Shown piece after piece: positions 9,799 through 19,128 of a DNA stretch of 64,000 bases. Made by a program: the position numbers and the translations under genes. How positions within the stretch are numbered: the first letter of the stretch is position 1; every line of letters starts with the position of its first letter. The stretch comes from Roseibium aestuarii (GTDB lineage: Bacteria > Pseudomonadota > Alphaproteobacteria > Rhizobiales > Stappiaceae), in contig NZ_VORA01000002.1 of NCBI RefSeq assembly GCF_008477545.1, positions 620,001-684,000 on the forward strand, written 5' to 3'. Under the pieces are notes generated by a model. That model did not search any database, was not told where the DNA came from, and saw only the letters and a program-made list of their open reading frames with translations.

Positions 9799-10482
9799 GT
9801 GTCCTATGTCTTTGCCCCAACCGAACCCCACAGCCTGCCCGTCGCCGGCACGACCGATCGCTTCCCCGTCCGCCGGGTCTATTGCATCGGCCGCAACTAC
9901 GCCGCCCACGCGGTGGAAATGGGCCACGACCCGGACCGGGAGCCGCCCTTCTTCTTCCAGAAGAACCCGGACAACCTGGACGCATCCGGCACCTTCCCCT
10001 ATCCGCCGCAGACCACCGACGTGCATCACGAGGCAGAGCTTGCCGTTGCCCTGAAGTCCGGTGGCTCTGACATCGCCATCGAGGACGCGCTGTCCCATGT
10101 CTATGGCTACGCTGCGGCCCTCGACATGACCCGCCGCGATCTTCAGGCCGAGGCCAAGAAGGCCGGCCGCCCCTGGGATACGGCGAAGTCCTTCGAGCAC
10201 TCCGCCCCCATCGGCCCGATCCATCCGGTCGAAACCCTTGCCGACATGTCGTCCGGGACCATTTCCCTGGCGGTGAACGGTGCGGAGCGCCAGTCCGGGG
10301 ATCTCAACCAGATGATCTGGAAGGTGCCGGAAATGATTTCCTATCTGTCGCGCTATTTCCATCTGGCCGCCGGAGATGTCATCCTGACCGGCACTCCGGC
10401 TGGCGTCGGCGCGGTCGAGCCCGGTGATGTCATGACCGTTTCGATCGCCGGCCTGCCGGACCTGACGGTCCGCGTTATCTGA
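9799..10482 (+). CDS. Fumarylacetoacetate hydrolase family protein
   Basis: 227 residues, a single FAH domain. The metal-binding acidic residues appear in HHEAELAVAL and in the downstream ALDMTRRD. The GTG start has AGAAAGG eleven bases upstream and fits the family N terminus (VYCIGRNYAAHA). Family members hydrolyse or decarboxylate beta-diketo acids such as fumarylpyruvate or acylpyruvates, with Mg or Mn. At this length and with IGRNYAAHA and SFEHSAPIGP, fumarylpyruvate or acylpyruvate hydrolase is the closest guess. No neighbouring aromatic pathway genes confirm a substrate. Confidence 0.85.
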   Translation: MSYVFAPTEPHSLPVAGTTDRFPVRRVYCIGRNYAAHAVEMGHDPDREPPFFFQKNPDNLDASGTFPYPPQTTDVHHEAELAVALKSGGSDIAIEDALSHVYGYAAALDMTRRDLQAEAKKAGRPWDTAKSFEHSAPIGPIHPVETLADMSSGTISLAVNGAERQSGDLNQMIWKVPEMISYLSRYFHLAAGDVILTGTPAGVGAVEPGDVMTVSIAGLPDLTVRVI

Positions 10483-10492
10483 CCCCCGGCCG

Positions 10493-10521
10493 GGCGGGCT
10501 CCCCCCTGCGGGAGGCCCGCC
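10493..10521 (+). terminator. Hairpin after FAA-hydrolase gene
   Basis: GGCGGGC (10493-10499) with GCCCGCC (10515-10521), extended inward by TCC/GGA with one bulged base. There is no clear T-run. Confidence 0.45.
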
Positions 10522-10680
10522 TGACCGTTGTGCAAAAGGAGTGACGCCCCATGGGAACGAAGAGGCCTCCGGTGAATTCTCGCTGAGGCATCCTTCTCAT
10601 TCCGCGCCCTGCGGGCCTGACGCGACGCCCAGGGGGAGCCGGCCCCTTCAGCCGGAACAGTTTTCGGGAGGCATGTCACC

Positions 10681-12456
10681 TTGACCTTTGATCAGATCGC
10701 CCTTTTCAGCCTGTTCGGCGCGCTCTTCGCGCTTCTGGTCTGGGGGCCGGTGCGCTTTGACCTCGTCGCCTTCGGCGCGCTCCTGGTGGCCACCCTGCTC
10801 GGTCTCGTGCCCGAGGAAGAGATGTTCTCCGGCTTTTCCAATTCGGCCGTGGTCATCATCGCCCTCGTCCTGATCGTCTCTCGCGGATTGATGAACTCTG
10901 GCGCGGTGGAGCTCGCCGCCCGCCATCTCCTCGCCTTCTCCGCGCGCCTCACCACCCATATCGGGGTCCTCGGCCTCTTTGGCGCGGCCCTGTCCGCCGT
11001 GATCAACAACGTCGCGGCCCTGGCCCTGCTCATGCCGCTGGACCTGGAGGCCGCCCGCAAGAACGAGCGCGGACCGGGGCTCAGCCTCATGCCGCTCTCC
11101 TTCGCCACGATCCTCGGCGGCATGATCACCATGATCGGCACCCCGCCCAACATCGTCATCGCCCAATACCGTCAGACCGCCCTGGGCGCCCCCTTCGGCA
11201 TGTTCGACTTCACGCCCGTCGGCCTCATCGTGGCGCTCGCGGGCCTCGCTTATCTTACCGTCATCGGCTGGCGCCTGCTGCCCAGCCGCACGCGGGTGAC
11301 GCCGGAAACCTTCGAGACGTCGGAAAGCCTCTATGTGGCCGAACTCAAGGTCGGTGACGCCGCCAAGGAGGGCAAGCTGACGGTCGACGACCTCTATCCG
11401 GCGGCCGACGAGAACGACATCAACCTGCTGGGCCTGATCCGCCACGGACGCCGACTGCGCGGCTTTGCCCACCGGGAGGTGATCCAGCCCGGTGATTACC
11501 TGGTCGTGGAAGGCGAGCCCAAGGGCATCGAGGCCTTCATGGGGGCAACCAAGCTCGATTTCGCCGGCTCCGAGCAGCACAAGGGTGGCCTCACCGGCAA
11601 CAGCCTGTCCCTGCAGGAAGCCATCGTCACCGACAGCTCCCGCATCGCCTATCAGACGGCCTTTGGCCTGTCCCTGCTCTATGGTCACGGCGTCACCCTT
11701 CTGGGCGTCTCGCGCCAGGGCAAGACCCTGCACAGCCGGGTGCGCCACCTGACCATCCTGCCGGGCGACGTCCTGCTGCTCCTGGGCCCCTCCGACCGGC
11801 TGCGCGCGGCCATTTCCTGGCTGGGCGTTTTGCCTCTGGAGGGACGCACGACCGATGTCATCCAGCGCAACAAGGCCTTCCTCGCCATTGGCTGCTTTGC
11901 CGCCGCCATCGCCGCCTCCATCGCAGGGCTCATGCATCTGGAACTGGCGCTGGCGCTCTGCGTCGTGGTCTATGCGCTCTCCCGCCTCGTCAGCGGCAGC
12001 GAGATCTACGAAGCGGTGGAGTGGAAGGTGATCGTGCTGCTCGGCTCCCTCATTCCCCTCGGCCTCGCCTTCGAGAAATCCGGCAGTGCGGAGCTTGTCG
12101 CCCGTTCCATCGTCCAGGCGACCGATGGCATGCCGAGCTGGGTGGCCCTCGCCGCCCTTATGGTCGTCACCATGACCCTGTCCGACTTCCTCAACAACGT
12201 TGCCACCTGCCTGATCGCCGCCCCCATCGGCGTGCAGATCGCCAATGCACTGGGGGTCAATCCGGATCCGTTCCTCATGGCGGTCGCCGTGTCGGCCTCC
12301 TGCGCCTTCCTGACGCCGATCGGACACAAGAACAACACCATCATCATGGGCCCCGGCGGCTATCGTTTCGGCGACTACTGGCGCATGGGCCTGCCCCTGG
12401 AACTTCTGGTCCTCGGCCTCGGTCTGCCAGCCATCCTGCTCATCTGGCCGCTGTGA
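10681..12456 (+). CDS. SLC13-type permease with two RCK_C (TrkA-C) domains
   Basis: 591-residue membrane protein. The N-terminal half (about 1-200) and C-terminal part (about 400-591) hold about ten to twelve membrane helices. The paired SNN/T signatures of the DASS family are suggested by INNVAALALLMP with IGTPPNIVIAQY, and by LNNVATCLIAAP with IGHKNNTIIMGP. Between them lie two soluble RCK_C-like domains (about 215-300 and 305-390). This arrangement matches YfbS-type sodium/sulfate or dicarboxylate transporters. The start appears to be TTG 10681, with GGGAGG (10665-10670) about ten bases before it. The nearby ATG at 10674 runs straight into a stop. The substrate is unknown. Confidence 0.88.
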   Translation: MTFDQIALFSLFGALFALLVWGPVRFDLVAFGALLVATLLGLVPEEEMFSGFSNSAVVIIALVLIVSRGLMNSGAVELAARHLLAFSARLTTHIGVLGLFGAALSAVINNVAALALLMPLDLEAARKNERGPGLSLMPLSFATILGGMITMIGTPPNIVIAQYRQTALGAPFGMFDFTPVGLIVALAGLAYLTVIGWRLLPSRTRVTPETFETSESLYVAELKVGDAAKEGKLTVDDLYPAADENDINLLGLIRHGRRLRGFAHREVIQPGDYLVVEGEPKGIEAFMGATKLDFAGSEQHKGGLTGNSLSLQEAIVTDSSRIAYQTAFGLSLLYGHGVTLLGVSRQGKTLHSRVRHLTILPGDVLLLLGPSDRLRAAISWLGVLPLEGRTTDVIQRNKAFLAIGCFAAAIAASIAGLMHLELALALCVVVYALSRLVSGSEIYEAVEWKVIVLLGSLIPLGLAFEKSGSAELVARSIVQATDGMPSWVALAALMVVTMTLSDFLNNVATCLIAAPIGVQIANALGVNPDPFLMAVAVSASCAFLTPIGHKNNTIIMGPGGYRFGDYWRMGLPLELLVLGLGLPAILLIWPL

Positions 12457-12564
12457 GAAAACCTGTCTGCCACTGAGCCACTCGGTGGTGGATGAACCGC
12501 CGCCAAAGGTGGAAACACCAGCCTGAATGCGCATGATGAGCGCTCATCAAGGAGGAGACCTGTC

Positions 12565-13479
12565 ATGACCCAGACGCCCGCATCGCGGCCCAAGCGCATC
12601 CTGTTCACCGGCGGCAGCGGCAAGGCCGGCCGGCACGTGATCCCCTGGCTGCTGGAGCGCGGCCACCGGGTGGTGAACGTGGATCTGACGCCGCTCGATC
12701 ATCCGGGTGTCGACAATCTCATTGCCGACATCACCCAGTCGGGCGAGATGTTCAACGTCATGACCAGCTACGCCAACTTCGACGAGCTGGAACCCGGCAC
12801 CGGCGTGCCCGCCTTCGACGCCGTGGTCCATTTTGCCGCCGTGCCCCGCATCCTCATCCGCCCCGACAACAAGACCTTCGAGGTCAATACGGTAGGCACC
12901 TACAACGTGATCGAGGCGGCGGTGAAGCTCGGCATCCGCAAGATCGTCATTGCCTCGTCGGAGACCACCTACGGCGTGTGCTTCGCCGATGGCGAGGTCG
13001 ACCCGAAGGTGCTGCCGGTGGAAGAAAACTATGACGTCGACCCCATGGACAGCTATGGCCTGTCCAAAGTCTGCAACGAGGTGACCGCCCGCGCCTTCCA
13101 GCGGCGCTCCGGCTTCGACATCTACGCCCTGCGCATCGGCAACGTGATCGAGCCCCACGAATATGATCTCTTCCCCGGCTTCTTCGCCAACCCGCAAGTG
13201 CGCCGCCGCAACATCTTCTGCTACATCGACGCGCGCGATCTGGGGCAGATCGTCGACCTGTGCCTGGAAAAGGACGGCCTGGGCTTCCAGATCTTCAACG
13301 CGGGCAATGACACGAATTCCGTGAACATGCCCACCGCCGAGATCCTGAAGCGCTTCTTCCCCAATGTTCCGGTCAGCCGCGAGCTCGGAGAGAATGAGGC
13401 TCTCTTCTCCAACAGGAAAATCCGCGAGGTCCTCGGCTTCCGCGAAGAGCACGACTGGCGCAAATACGTGAAGGGCTGA
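12565..13479 (+). CDS. NAD-dependent epimerase/dehydratase (extended SDR)
   Basis: 304 residues. The Rossmann motif GGSGKAG (about 14-20), the catalytic YGLSK (YxxxK, about 167-171) and an upstream serine (ASSETTYG) define an extended short-chain dehydrogenase/reductase. Family members act on nucleotide sugars, uronates or similar compounds. No sugar-pathway gene lies beside it, so the substrate cannot be set. A strong AAGGAGGAG precedes the ATG. It is followed by about 170 non-coding bases with two stable hairpins. Confidence 0.88.
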   Translation: MTQTPASRPKRILFTGGSGKAGRHVIPWLLERGHRVVNVDLTPLDHPGVDNLIADITQSGEMFNVMTSYANFDELEPGTGVPAFDAVVHFAAVPRILIRPDNKTFEVNTVGTYNVIEAAVKLGIRKIVIASSETTYGVCFADGEVDPKVLPVEENYDVDPMDSYGLSKVCNEVTARAFQRRSGFDIYALRIGNVIEPHEYDLFPGFFANPQVRRRNIFCYIDARDLGQIVDLCLEKDGLGFQIFNAGNDTNSVNMPTAEILKRFFPNVPVSRELGENEALFSNRKIREVLGFREEHDWRKYVKG

Positions 13480-13519
13480 ACCTGTCCAGCCGTCATCCGA
13501 TCCATGAGGGGGGCCCTGC

Positions 13520-13587
13520 GACAGGTCGGACACGTCCGCCTGTCCGGGTGTCTCCCACGCTCGACGGCGGGGCTCCGGGAGACACCC
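13520..13587 (+). repeat. Two consecutive hairpins after the epimerase gene
   Basis: Hairpin 1: GACAGG (13520-13525) with CCTGTC (13539-13544), extended inward by CGGAC/GTCCG. Hairpin 2: GGGTGTCTCCC (13546-13556) with its perfect complement (13577-13587). Neither has a T-run. They may act in mRNA ending or stability. Confidence 0.55.
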
Positions 13588-13648
13588 GCTGCCTCGCGGA
13601 CGCATCCGACGGCTTTCCATGTGCGCGCGGCGCGGATAGCGTGGGGCC

Positions 13649-14110
13649 ATGACTCACGAACTTGCCTTCGAGGACTTTTCGCCAGGAAAGATCTTCGACC
13701 TCGGAAGCCTGACCCTCGAACGGGATGAGCTTCTGGCCTTCGCACGGGAATTCGACCCCCAGCCCTTCCATCTTGACGAAGAGGCCGGACGCGCCTCCAT
13801 CCTTGGCGGCCTTGCCGCCTCCGGGTGGCAGACGGCCGGACTGACCCAGCGCCTCATCACCCGCGCCCTGCTCGCCCGCAGCACCTGCGAGGGCTCTCCC
13901 GGCATCACCTCGCTGAAGTGGATGCGGCCGGTTCTGGCCGGCGACACGCTGAGCGCCCGCATGACCGTGCTCGCCGCCCGCCCGCTCCGCTCTCGTCCCG
14001 GCTACGGCATGGTGACCATGCTGGTGGAGACCTTCAACGGCGCCGGCGAACTGGTGATGCAATACGAGAACCCGGCGCTCTTCGCCCGGCGCGTGGAGGC
14101 CCGCCCATGA
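13649..14110 (+). CDS. MaoC-family (hotdog) dehydratase, first of a pair
   Basis: 153 residues with the MaoC hydratase pattern: the catalytic-like D...H of FDPQPFHLDEEAG, then ASGWQTAGL and KWMRPVLAGDTL. MaoC proteins hydrate enoyl-CoA thioesters or act as accessory hotdog domains. The gene overlaps the next MaoC gene by four bases (ATGA), so the two are translationally coupled and may form a heteromer. The substrate is unknown. Confidence 0.88.
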   Translation: MTHELAFEDFSPGKIFDLGSLTLERDELLAFAREFDPQPFHLDEEAGRASILGGLAASGWQTAGLTQRLITRALLARSTCEGSPGITSLKWMRPVLAGDTLSARMTVLAARPLRSRPGYGMVTMLVETFNGAGELVMQYENPALFARRVEARP

Positions 14111-14589
14111 TCGACTTCTTCGAGGAAATCGCGGAAGGCGACTGCCTGGAGCTCGGCAGCTACCACTTCTCCGCCGAGGACATCATCCGTTTCGCCAAGG
14201 ACTATGATCCCCAGGCCTTCCACCTGAGCGAAGAAGGCGCTGAACGCACGCACTTCGGACGGCTCTGCGCCTCCGGCTGGCACACGGCTTCCGTCTTCAT
14301 GCGTCTGCTCGTGCTCAAGCGGCAGGAAATGGAGGAAGAGGCGCTCGCCACCGGTCAGCCGGTCGCAGCGCTGGGCCCCTCCCCCGGGTTTGAAAATCTC
14401 AGGTGGCTGAAGCCCGTCTATGCCGGGGACACGATCACCTATCGGCGGACGGTCGCCGGCAAGCGCGCCAGCGGCTCCCGTCCCGGCTGGGGTCTCGTCT
14501 TCGGCCATAACGAAGGTCACAACCAGCACGGCGAACTGGTCTTCTCCTTCGACAGCAAGGTCTTCCTGGCGCTCAGGGGCGACACCTGA
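14107..14589 (+). CDS. MaoC-family (hotdog) dehydratase, second of a pair
   Basis: 160 residues, clearly related to the preceding protein: YDPQAFHLSEEGA, CASGWHTASVFMRL and LRWLKPVYAGDTI align with its motifs. The start ATG at 14107 overlaps the stop of the first gene. It carries an extra loop (about residues 78-93) that the first protein lacks. The pair probably arose by duplication and may work as a heterodimeric hydratase. The operon ends at a strong terminator. Confidence 0.88.
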   Translation: MIDFFEEIAEGDCLELGSYHFSAEDIIRFAKDYDPQAFHLSEEGAERTHFGRLCASGWHTASVFMRLLVLKRQEMEEEALATGQPVAALGPSPGFENLRWLKPVYAGDTITYRRTVAGKRASGSRPGWGLVFGHNEGHNQHGELVFSFDSKVFLALRGDT

Positions 14590-14628
14590 GCCGGAGAGGC
14601 ACCCAGGCCACCTCGGCTCGACAAAAGA

Positions 14629-14665
14629 AAAGCCCCGCAACCGGATCCGGCTGCGGGGCTTTGCG
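14629..14665. terminator. Bidirectional terminator between MaoC pair and GNAT gene
   Basis: An 11-bp perfect stem, AAAGCCCCGCA (14629-14639) with TGCGGGGCTTT (14652-14662). The minus strand continues into CTTTTCTTTT-like sequence. It sits between convergent genes. Confidence 0.85.
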
Positions 14666-14683
14666 TTGAGCGTTCCAGGTACC

Positions 14684-15163
14684 TCAGAGGTGCCGGGCGA
14701 AGAGGATCTCATCGTGCAGCTCGATGCCATATTCCCCACGCAGGGGGATCTCCGGCTTCTGCTCGCGCTCCTGATCGATCACCCCTTGCACGATGTTCTC
14801 GAAACGGAAGCCGCGCCGCTGGTAGAAGCGGAAGGCATCCAGATTGTCGTTGGAGGTGCGCACCGTCAGCCGGCCGATGCCGGCCTTGCGTGCATCATCC
14901 ACGACCGCATCCAGAAGCTGGGTGCCCACGCCACCCCAGCGGTTGATGGAATCGAGGGTCAGGATCTCCCATTCCGCGTCCCGCTTGATGATGGTGACGA
15001 GCCCGGCGATCTCATCCCCATCCATGGCGATGAAGCCCGGCAGGCGAGAGGCATCGATCGCCTCACCGCCCAGAAGCATCACCGGCCCTGCCCATCGCTG
15101 GGTCAGGAAGTCGTGCACGCGGGCATGATCGTCCCCGCTCAGCGGTCTGATTTCAACGCTCAT
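14684..15163 (-). CDS. GNAT-family N-acetyltransferase
   Basis: 159 residues with a GNAT fold: AGLVTI (beta 4), the acetyl-CoA loop region RWGGVGTQLLDAVVDDA and the C-terminal NLDAFRFYQRRGF motif. ATG 15163 is preferred because GAGGAG lies about twelve bases upstream and the protein then begins MSVEIRPL, usual for this family. The substrate is not predictable. It is cytosolic. Confidence 0.85.
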   Translation of the reverse strand: MSVEIRPLSGDDHARVHDFLTQRWAGPVMLLGGEAIDASRLPGFIAMDGDEIAGLVTIIKRDAEWEILTLDSINRWGGVGTQLLDAVVDDARKAGIGRLTVRTSNDNLDAFRFYQRRGFRFENIVQGVIDQEREQKPEIPLRGEYGIELHDEILFARHL

Positions 15164-15297
15164 GCAGCTCTCGATCTCCTCAAGTCGCTCTGACGGCCAG
15201 GCGGCAGCGGGGTCAAGGATACCCGCCCTCAGCATTGCCGCAAGGCTTGCCCTTGCGCCAGCCCTAACCGAGTTTCACCATCGACGCGGTGCGGCGG

Positions 15298-15846
15298 TTA
15301 ATGACCGTCAAAGGCCACGAGCGTGCGCACCGGCACATTCAGCGCTTCCAGCTTCGCCCGGCCACCCAGATCCGGCAGGTCGACGATGAAGCACGCCGCC
15401 ACGATATCGGCGCCCATGGACTGAAGCAGCTTGCAGGCCGCTTCCGCCGTGCCGCCGGTGGCAATCAGATCGTCCACGACGATCACCTTGTCGCCGGGCT
15501 TGATCGCATCCTTGTGCATTTCCATCTCGTCGACGCCATATTCCAGCGAATAGGCGATGCGCACGGTCTCGTGCGGCAGCTTGCCCTTCTTGCGGATCGG
15601 CACGAAGCCGGCGGAGAGCTGATGCGCCACCGCGCCGCCCAGAATGAAGCCGCGCGCCTCGATCCCGGCGATCTGGTCGACCTTGGACCCGGCCCAGGGC
15701 TGCACCAGCGCATCCACCGCACGGCGGAAGGCCCGCGCGTCGCCCAGAAGGGTCGTAATGTCCCGGAACAGGATCCCTTCCTTGGGATAGTCCACGATGG
15801 TGCGAATGGATTGCCTCAGTTCATCCTGGACACTGCGATCGGTCAT
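15298..15846 (-). CDS. apt: Adenine phosphoribosyltransferase
   Basis: 182 residues. Converts adenine and PRPP to AMP in purine salvage. The PRPP loop [14 protein letters not shown] and the family segments [16 protein letters not shown] and [14 protein letters not shown] are present. ATG 15846 gives the usual Apt length. A longer frame to 15939 adds unrelated residues. It follows the petABC operon but is separated from it by a strong terminator, so it is probably expressed on its own. Confidence 0.96.
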   Translation of the reverse strand: MTDRSVQDELRQSIRTIVDYPKEGILFRDITTLLGDARAFRRAVDALVQPWAGSKVDQIAGIEARGFILGGAVAHQLSAGFVPIRKKGKLPHETVRIAYSLEYGVDEMEMHKDAIKPGDKVIVVDDLIATGGTAEAACKLLQSMGADIVAACFIVDLPDLGGRAKLEALNVPVRTLVAFDGH

Positions 15847-15964
15847 GTCGGTCGTCTCGTTCTTCTTGCGATAGGGCGGGCTTGGCGCCCGCGTTCCCCC
15901 TGCTTTACCGGTTCGGGGCGCGCCCTGCAATTCCCGCAATCACGCTGCATCGGCGGTGCGACCA

Positions 15965-15997
15965 CGAAAAAGGGCCGCCGGAAGCTCCGGCGGCCCT
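15965..15997 (-). terminator. Rho-independent terminator of petABC
   Basis: An 11-bp perfect stem, GGGCCGCCGGA (15972-15982) with its complement (15986-15996), and a 3-base loop. Read on the minus strand it runs into TTTTT. It lies 28 bases after the petC stop. Confidence 0.88.
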
Positions 15998-16023
15998 GAT
16001 CAGACGTCTGAAGAGAGGTTGGC

Positions 16024-16863
16024 TCAGTGCGCCACGTTCTTCCAGAGCTTCTTCTTGGTGAAGTAGAGCAGGCCGGCGAAGAACACCAGGAAGACCATGA
16101 CCCGGAAGCCGATCTTCTTGCGCGCTTCCAGATGGGGCTCGGCGGCCCACATCATGAACGCGGAGACGTCCTTCGCATACTGCTCGGTCGTCATCGCCGT
16201 GCCGTCTTCATACTCGACCAGTTCGTCGGACAGGGGCGGAGCCATGCCGATGAAGTGACCGTTCATGAAGTGCGGGTTGTAATACTGCCCATCCGGCACC
16301 TCGACGCCTTCCGGCGCTTCCTCGTAGCCGGTCAGCAGGCCGTAGATGTAGTCCGGGCCAAGCTCCTGATACTGGGTGAAAGCGTCGAAGACGAACCACG
16401 GGAACCCGCGATGCGCCGCACGCGCCTTGGCCAGCAGCGAGAAGTCCGGCGGATAGGCGCCGCCGTTGGAAGCCCGAGCCGCCTTCTCGTTCGGGAAGGG
16501 CGACGGGAAAGCATCCGCAGCAACTGCGGGACGCTCGAACATGTCGCCATCGTCGTTCGGGCCATCTTCCACGGTGTATTCCGCGGCAATCGCCTTCACC
16601 TGCTCTTCGGAGTAGCCGAGGCCACCTTCCTCACCCAGGTTGCGGAACTTCACGAGCCGCAGGGAGTGACAGGACGAACAGACTTCCTTGTAGATCTTGA
16701 AGCCGCGCTGCAGCTGGGCCTTGTCATAGGTGCCGAACGGGCCGGCGAAGCTCCAGGACTGGCGCTCCACATGCGGGCCGCTTCCAGCTGCCAGGGCCGG
16801 AGCCGCAACCGCCAGGGTTGCGACCGCCGAAAGGACCCGAACCATCTTGATCATGGTGCTCAT
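16024..16863 (-). CDS. petC: Cytochrome c1 of the bc1 complex
   Basis: 279 residues. A signal peptide (about 1-26, ending ALAA) sends it to the periplasm. The haem-binding CSSCH sits near residue 62. A C-terminal membrane helix (VMVFLVFFAGLLYF) with a basic tail anchors it. It passes electrons from the Rieske protein to a soluble or membrane cytochrome c. In some relatives (Bradyrhizobium fbcH) cytochromes b and c1 are fused. Here they are separate genes 30 bases apart. Confidence 0.96.
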   Translation of the reverse strand: MSTMIKMVRVLSAVATLAVAAPALAAGSGPHVERQSWSFAGPFGTYDKAQLQRGFKIYKEVCSSCHSLRLVKFRNLGEEGGLGYSEEQVKAIAAEYTVEDGPNDDGDMFERPAVAADAFPSPFPNEKAARASNGGAYPPDFSLLAKARAAHRGFPWFVFDAFTQYQELGPDYIYGLLTGYEEAPEGVEVPDGQYYNPHFMNGHFIGMAPPLSDELVEYEDGTAMTTEQYAKDVSAFMMWAAEPHLEARKKIGFRVMVFLVFFAGLLYFTKKKLWKNVAH

Positions 16864-16893
16864 TGTTTCAAAAACTCCTGATCCAGCTCGAGG

Positions 16894-18159
16894 TCACTTG
16901 GTTTCCGGAGCGGAGACCGCACCCGCCGGATGGGCAGAGCCCCCCTTGAGAACGGCTTCCGAGATCGAGGCCGGCAGCGGCAGGGGCTTCTCGAAGAGGC
17001 CCAGCAGCGGCAGGATGATCAGGAAATGGGCGAAGTAATAGGCCGTGCAGATGCGCGACAGGGTGACATAGATGCCTTCCGCCGGCATGGCGCCCAGGTA
17101 GCCCAGAGCCACGCAGACCAGGGCGAACACCCAGAAGAACTGCTTGAACAGCGGACGGTAGGAACCGGAGCGAACCTTGGAACGGTCCAGCCAGGGCAGC
17201 ACGAAGAGCACCGCGATGGCACCGAACATGGCCACCACACCACCGAGCTTGTCCGGAATGGCGCGCAGGATGGCGTAGAAGGGCAGGAAGTACCACTCGG
17301 GAACGATATGCGCCGGAGTCACCAGCGGGTTCGCCTCGATGTAGTTGTCCGGATGCCCCATGTAGTTCGGCACGTAGAAGGCGAACCAGACGAAGAAGAT
17401 CATGAACACGATGATCGCGAACAGATCCTTGACCGTGTAGTAGGGGTGGAACGGCAGGGTGTCCTGCTTGGACTTGGGCTGCACGCCGGTCGGGTTGTTG
17501 TTGCCGGTGGTGTGGAAGGCCCACACGTGCAGCAGAACCACGCCGAAGATCATGAACGGCAGCAGGTAGTGCAGGGAGAAGAACCGGTTCAGGGTCGGAT
17601 TGTCGACCGCGAAGCCGCCCCACAGCCAGGTGCGGATGGCTTCACCCACCAGCGGAATGGCGGAGAACAGGTTGGTGATCACGGTGGCGCCCCAGAAGGA
17701 CATCTGGCCCCAGGGCAGCACGTAGCCCATGAAGGCGGTGCCCATCATGATCAGGAAGATGATCACGCCGAGGATCCACGAAATTTCGCGCGGAGCCTTG
17801 TAGGACCCGTAGTAGAGACCGCGGAAGATGTGGATGTAGACGGCGATGAAGAACATCGACGCGCCGTTGGCGTGCAGATAGCGCAGCATCCAGCCGTAGT
17901 TCACATCGCGCATGATGTGCTCGACGCTGTCGAAGGCCATGGCGGTGTTGGGCGTGTAGTGCATCACCAGCACGACCCCGGTCAGGATCTGGGCGATGAG
18001 CACGAAGAACAGGATCCCGCCGAAGGTCCACCAGTAGTTCAGGTTCTTCGGGGTCGGGAAATCGACGAAGGATCCGCGGATCAGGGAAATGACCGGCAGG
18101 CGGCTTTCAAGCCACTTGGCAGCAGCGCTCTGCGGTACGTAATTCGAATGTCCAGCCAT
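16894..18159 (-). CDS. petB: Cytochrome b of the bc1 complex
   Basis: 421 residues, an integral membrane protein with eight or so helices. The quinol-oxidation site motif [13 protein letters not shown] is intact. Haem-ligand histidines lie in [13 protein letters not shown] with [10 protein letters not shown] and in [17 protein letters not shown]. It carries the two b haems and the Qo and Qi sites. It is the central gene of petABC, 24 bases after petA, and is surely co-transcribed. Confidence 0.97.
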   Translation of the reverse strand: MAGHSNYVPQSAAAKWLESRLPVISLIRGSFVDFPTPKNLNYWWTFGGILFFVLIAQILTGVVLVMHYTPNTAMAFDSVEHIMRDVNYGWMLRYLHANGASMFFIAVYIHIFRGLYYGSYKAPREISWILGVIIFLIMMGTAFMGYVLPWGQMSFWGATVITNLFSAIPLVGEAIRTWLWGGFAVDNPTLNRFFSLHYLLPFMIFGVVLLHVWAFHTTGNNNPTGVQPKSKQDTLPFHPYYTVKDLFAIIVFMIFFVWFAFYVPNYMGHPDNYIEANPLVTPAHIVPEWYFLPFYAILRAIPDKLGGVVAMFGAIAVLFVLPWLDRSKVRSGSYRPLFKQFFWVFALVCVALGYLGAMPAEGIYVTLSRICTAYYFAHFLIILPLLGLFEKPLPLPASISEAVLKGGSAHPAGAVSAPETK

Positions 18160-18183
18160 GGCTGTCTCCTCACACTGCTGCCG

Positions 18184-18744
18184 TTAGCCGATCTTGATCG
18201 TCGTGTCGGACACGAACGCATACGGCGGGATGAGCAGGTTCTCCGGAGCCGGGCCCTTGCGGATACGGCCGGCGGTGTCGTAGTGCGACCCGTGGCACGG
18301 GCAGAACCAGCCACCGAAATCACCCTGTTCGCCCAGCGGCACGCAGCCGAGGTGCGTACAGATCCCCACCATCACGAGCCAGGGCTCCTTGCCTTCCGCG
18401 GACCGGTTGGCGTCGGTGGCCTCGGTGCCATCCGGCAGATTGGAGTTGCGCGCGGCCTGGTCAGGCAGATCGGAGAGCGGCACGCTGTTGGCAGCCTCGA
18501 TCTCTTCTGCGGTGCGGTAGCGGATGAAGACCGGCTTGCCGCGCCACTGAACCGTGATCGACTGCCCCTCTTCCACGGCAGATACATCGACCTCGATGGA
18601 GGCCAGAGCCAATGCGGAGGCATCCGGGTTCATCTGGTCGATGAACGGCCATGCCAGCGCGCCAGCGCCCACGACGCCTGCGGCGCCAGTCGCTATGTAG
18701 AGGAATTCGCGGCGAGTAGGTTCCGCCGTATCCGTATGTGCCAA
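18184..18744 (-). CDS. petA: Rieske iron-sulfur protein of the bc1 complex
   Basis: 186 residues. The [2Fe-2S] cluster is bound by CTHLGC (129-134) and CPCHGSH (148-154), giving two Cys and two His ligands plus the disulfide pair. The N terminus ([14 protein letters not shown]) has a twin-arginine-type signal anchor, as Rieske proteins are exported folded by Tat. No ATG fits. The start is TTG 18744 with AGAGGA seven bases before it. It is the first gene of petABC. Confidence 0.95.
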   Translation of the reverse strand: MAHTDTAEPTRREFLYIATGAAGVVGAGALAWPFIDQMNPDASALALASIEVDVSAVEEGQSITVQWRGKPVFIRYRTAEEIEAANSVPLSDLPDQAARNSNLPDGTEATDANRSAEGKEPWLVMVGICTHLGCVPLGEQGDFGGWFCPCHGSHYDTAGRIRKGPAPENLLIPPYAFVSDTTIKIG

Positions 18745-19128
18745 GGTCGCGTCCTCTCGAAACCTGTTCAACTTGTACCGAAAGACCGTCCCAACACGCT
18801 CTGGCCCTTCCAGCAGTGCCGGAAAGATTAAGCGGAATCGGACAGGTCTCAACGACTGCAAAGTGCGGCATCTGCGCGCACCTTGTTGAAGTCTCTCGTA
18901 TTCTGGTTCGTCCCTCCCAACGCCCGGCGATACCACCGGACAGACCACGCGTATTTGCTTTAGGTCAAACAAGCGCGCGCCCGTCTTTTTTCTGCCCTTT
19001 TTTCCCCCTGCAACGCAAGTCGGCATTTTGGCGAAAGCCCGATTTCGCGGCGTCAGGTGGCAGCGGCGCGACACCTTTCACCGTGTCGCGCCGCCATCGA
19101 GCCTCGTTGCACCCGGCAAATCCGGTCC
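18745..19128. other. Intergenic region upstream of petABC
   Basis: 384 bases without a credible gene. It should contain the petABC promoter (minus strand), but I cannot point to convincing -35 and -10 boxes. The only clear structure is the hairpin at 19064-19093. Confidence 0.5.
19064..19093 (-). terminator. Hairpin after the first ABC exporter gene
   Basis: An 11-bp perfect stem, CGGCGCGACAC (19064-19074) with GTGTCGCGCCG (19083-19093), and an 8-base loop. It lies 36 bases past the exporter stop on the minus strand. There is no T-run. Confidence 0.5.

Noticed and set aside
10648..12534. A 628-codon open frame antisense to the SLC13-type permease
   Set aside because: It is a reading-frame shadow. 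The translated sequence is rich in Gly, His, Asp and Arg with no domain, while the plus-strand frame encodes a clear membrane transporter. Similar shadows oppose almost every GC-rich gene here.
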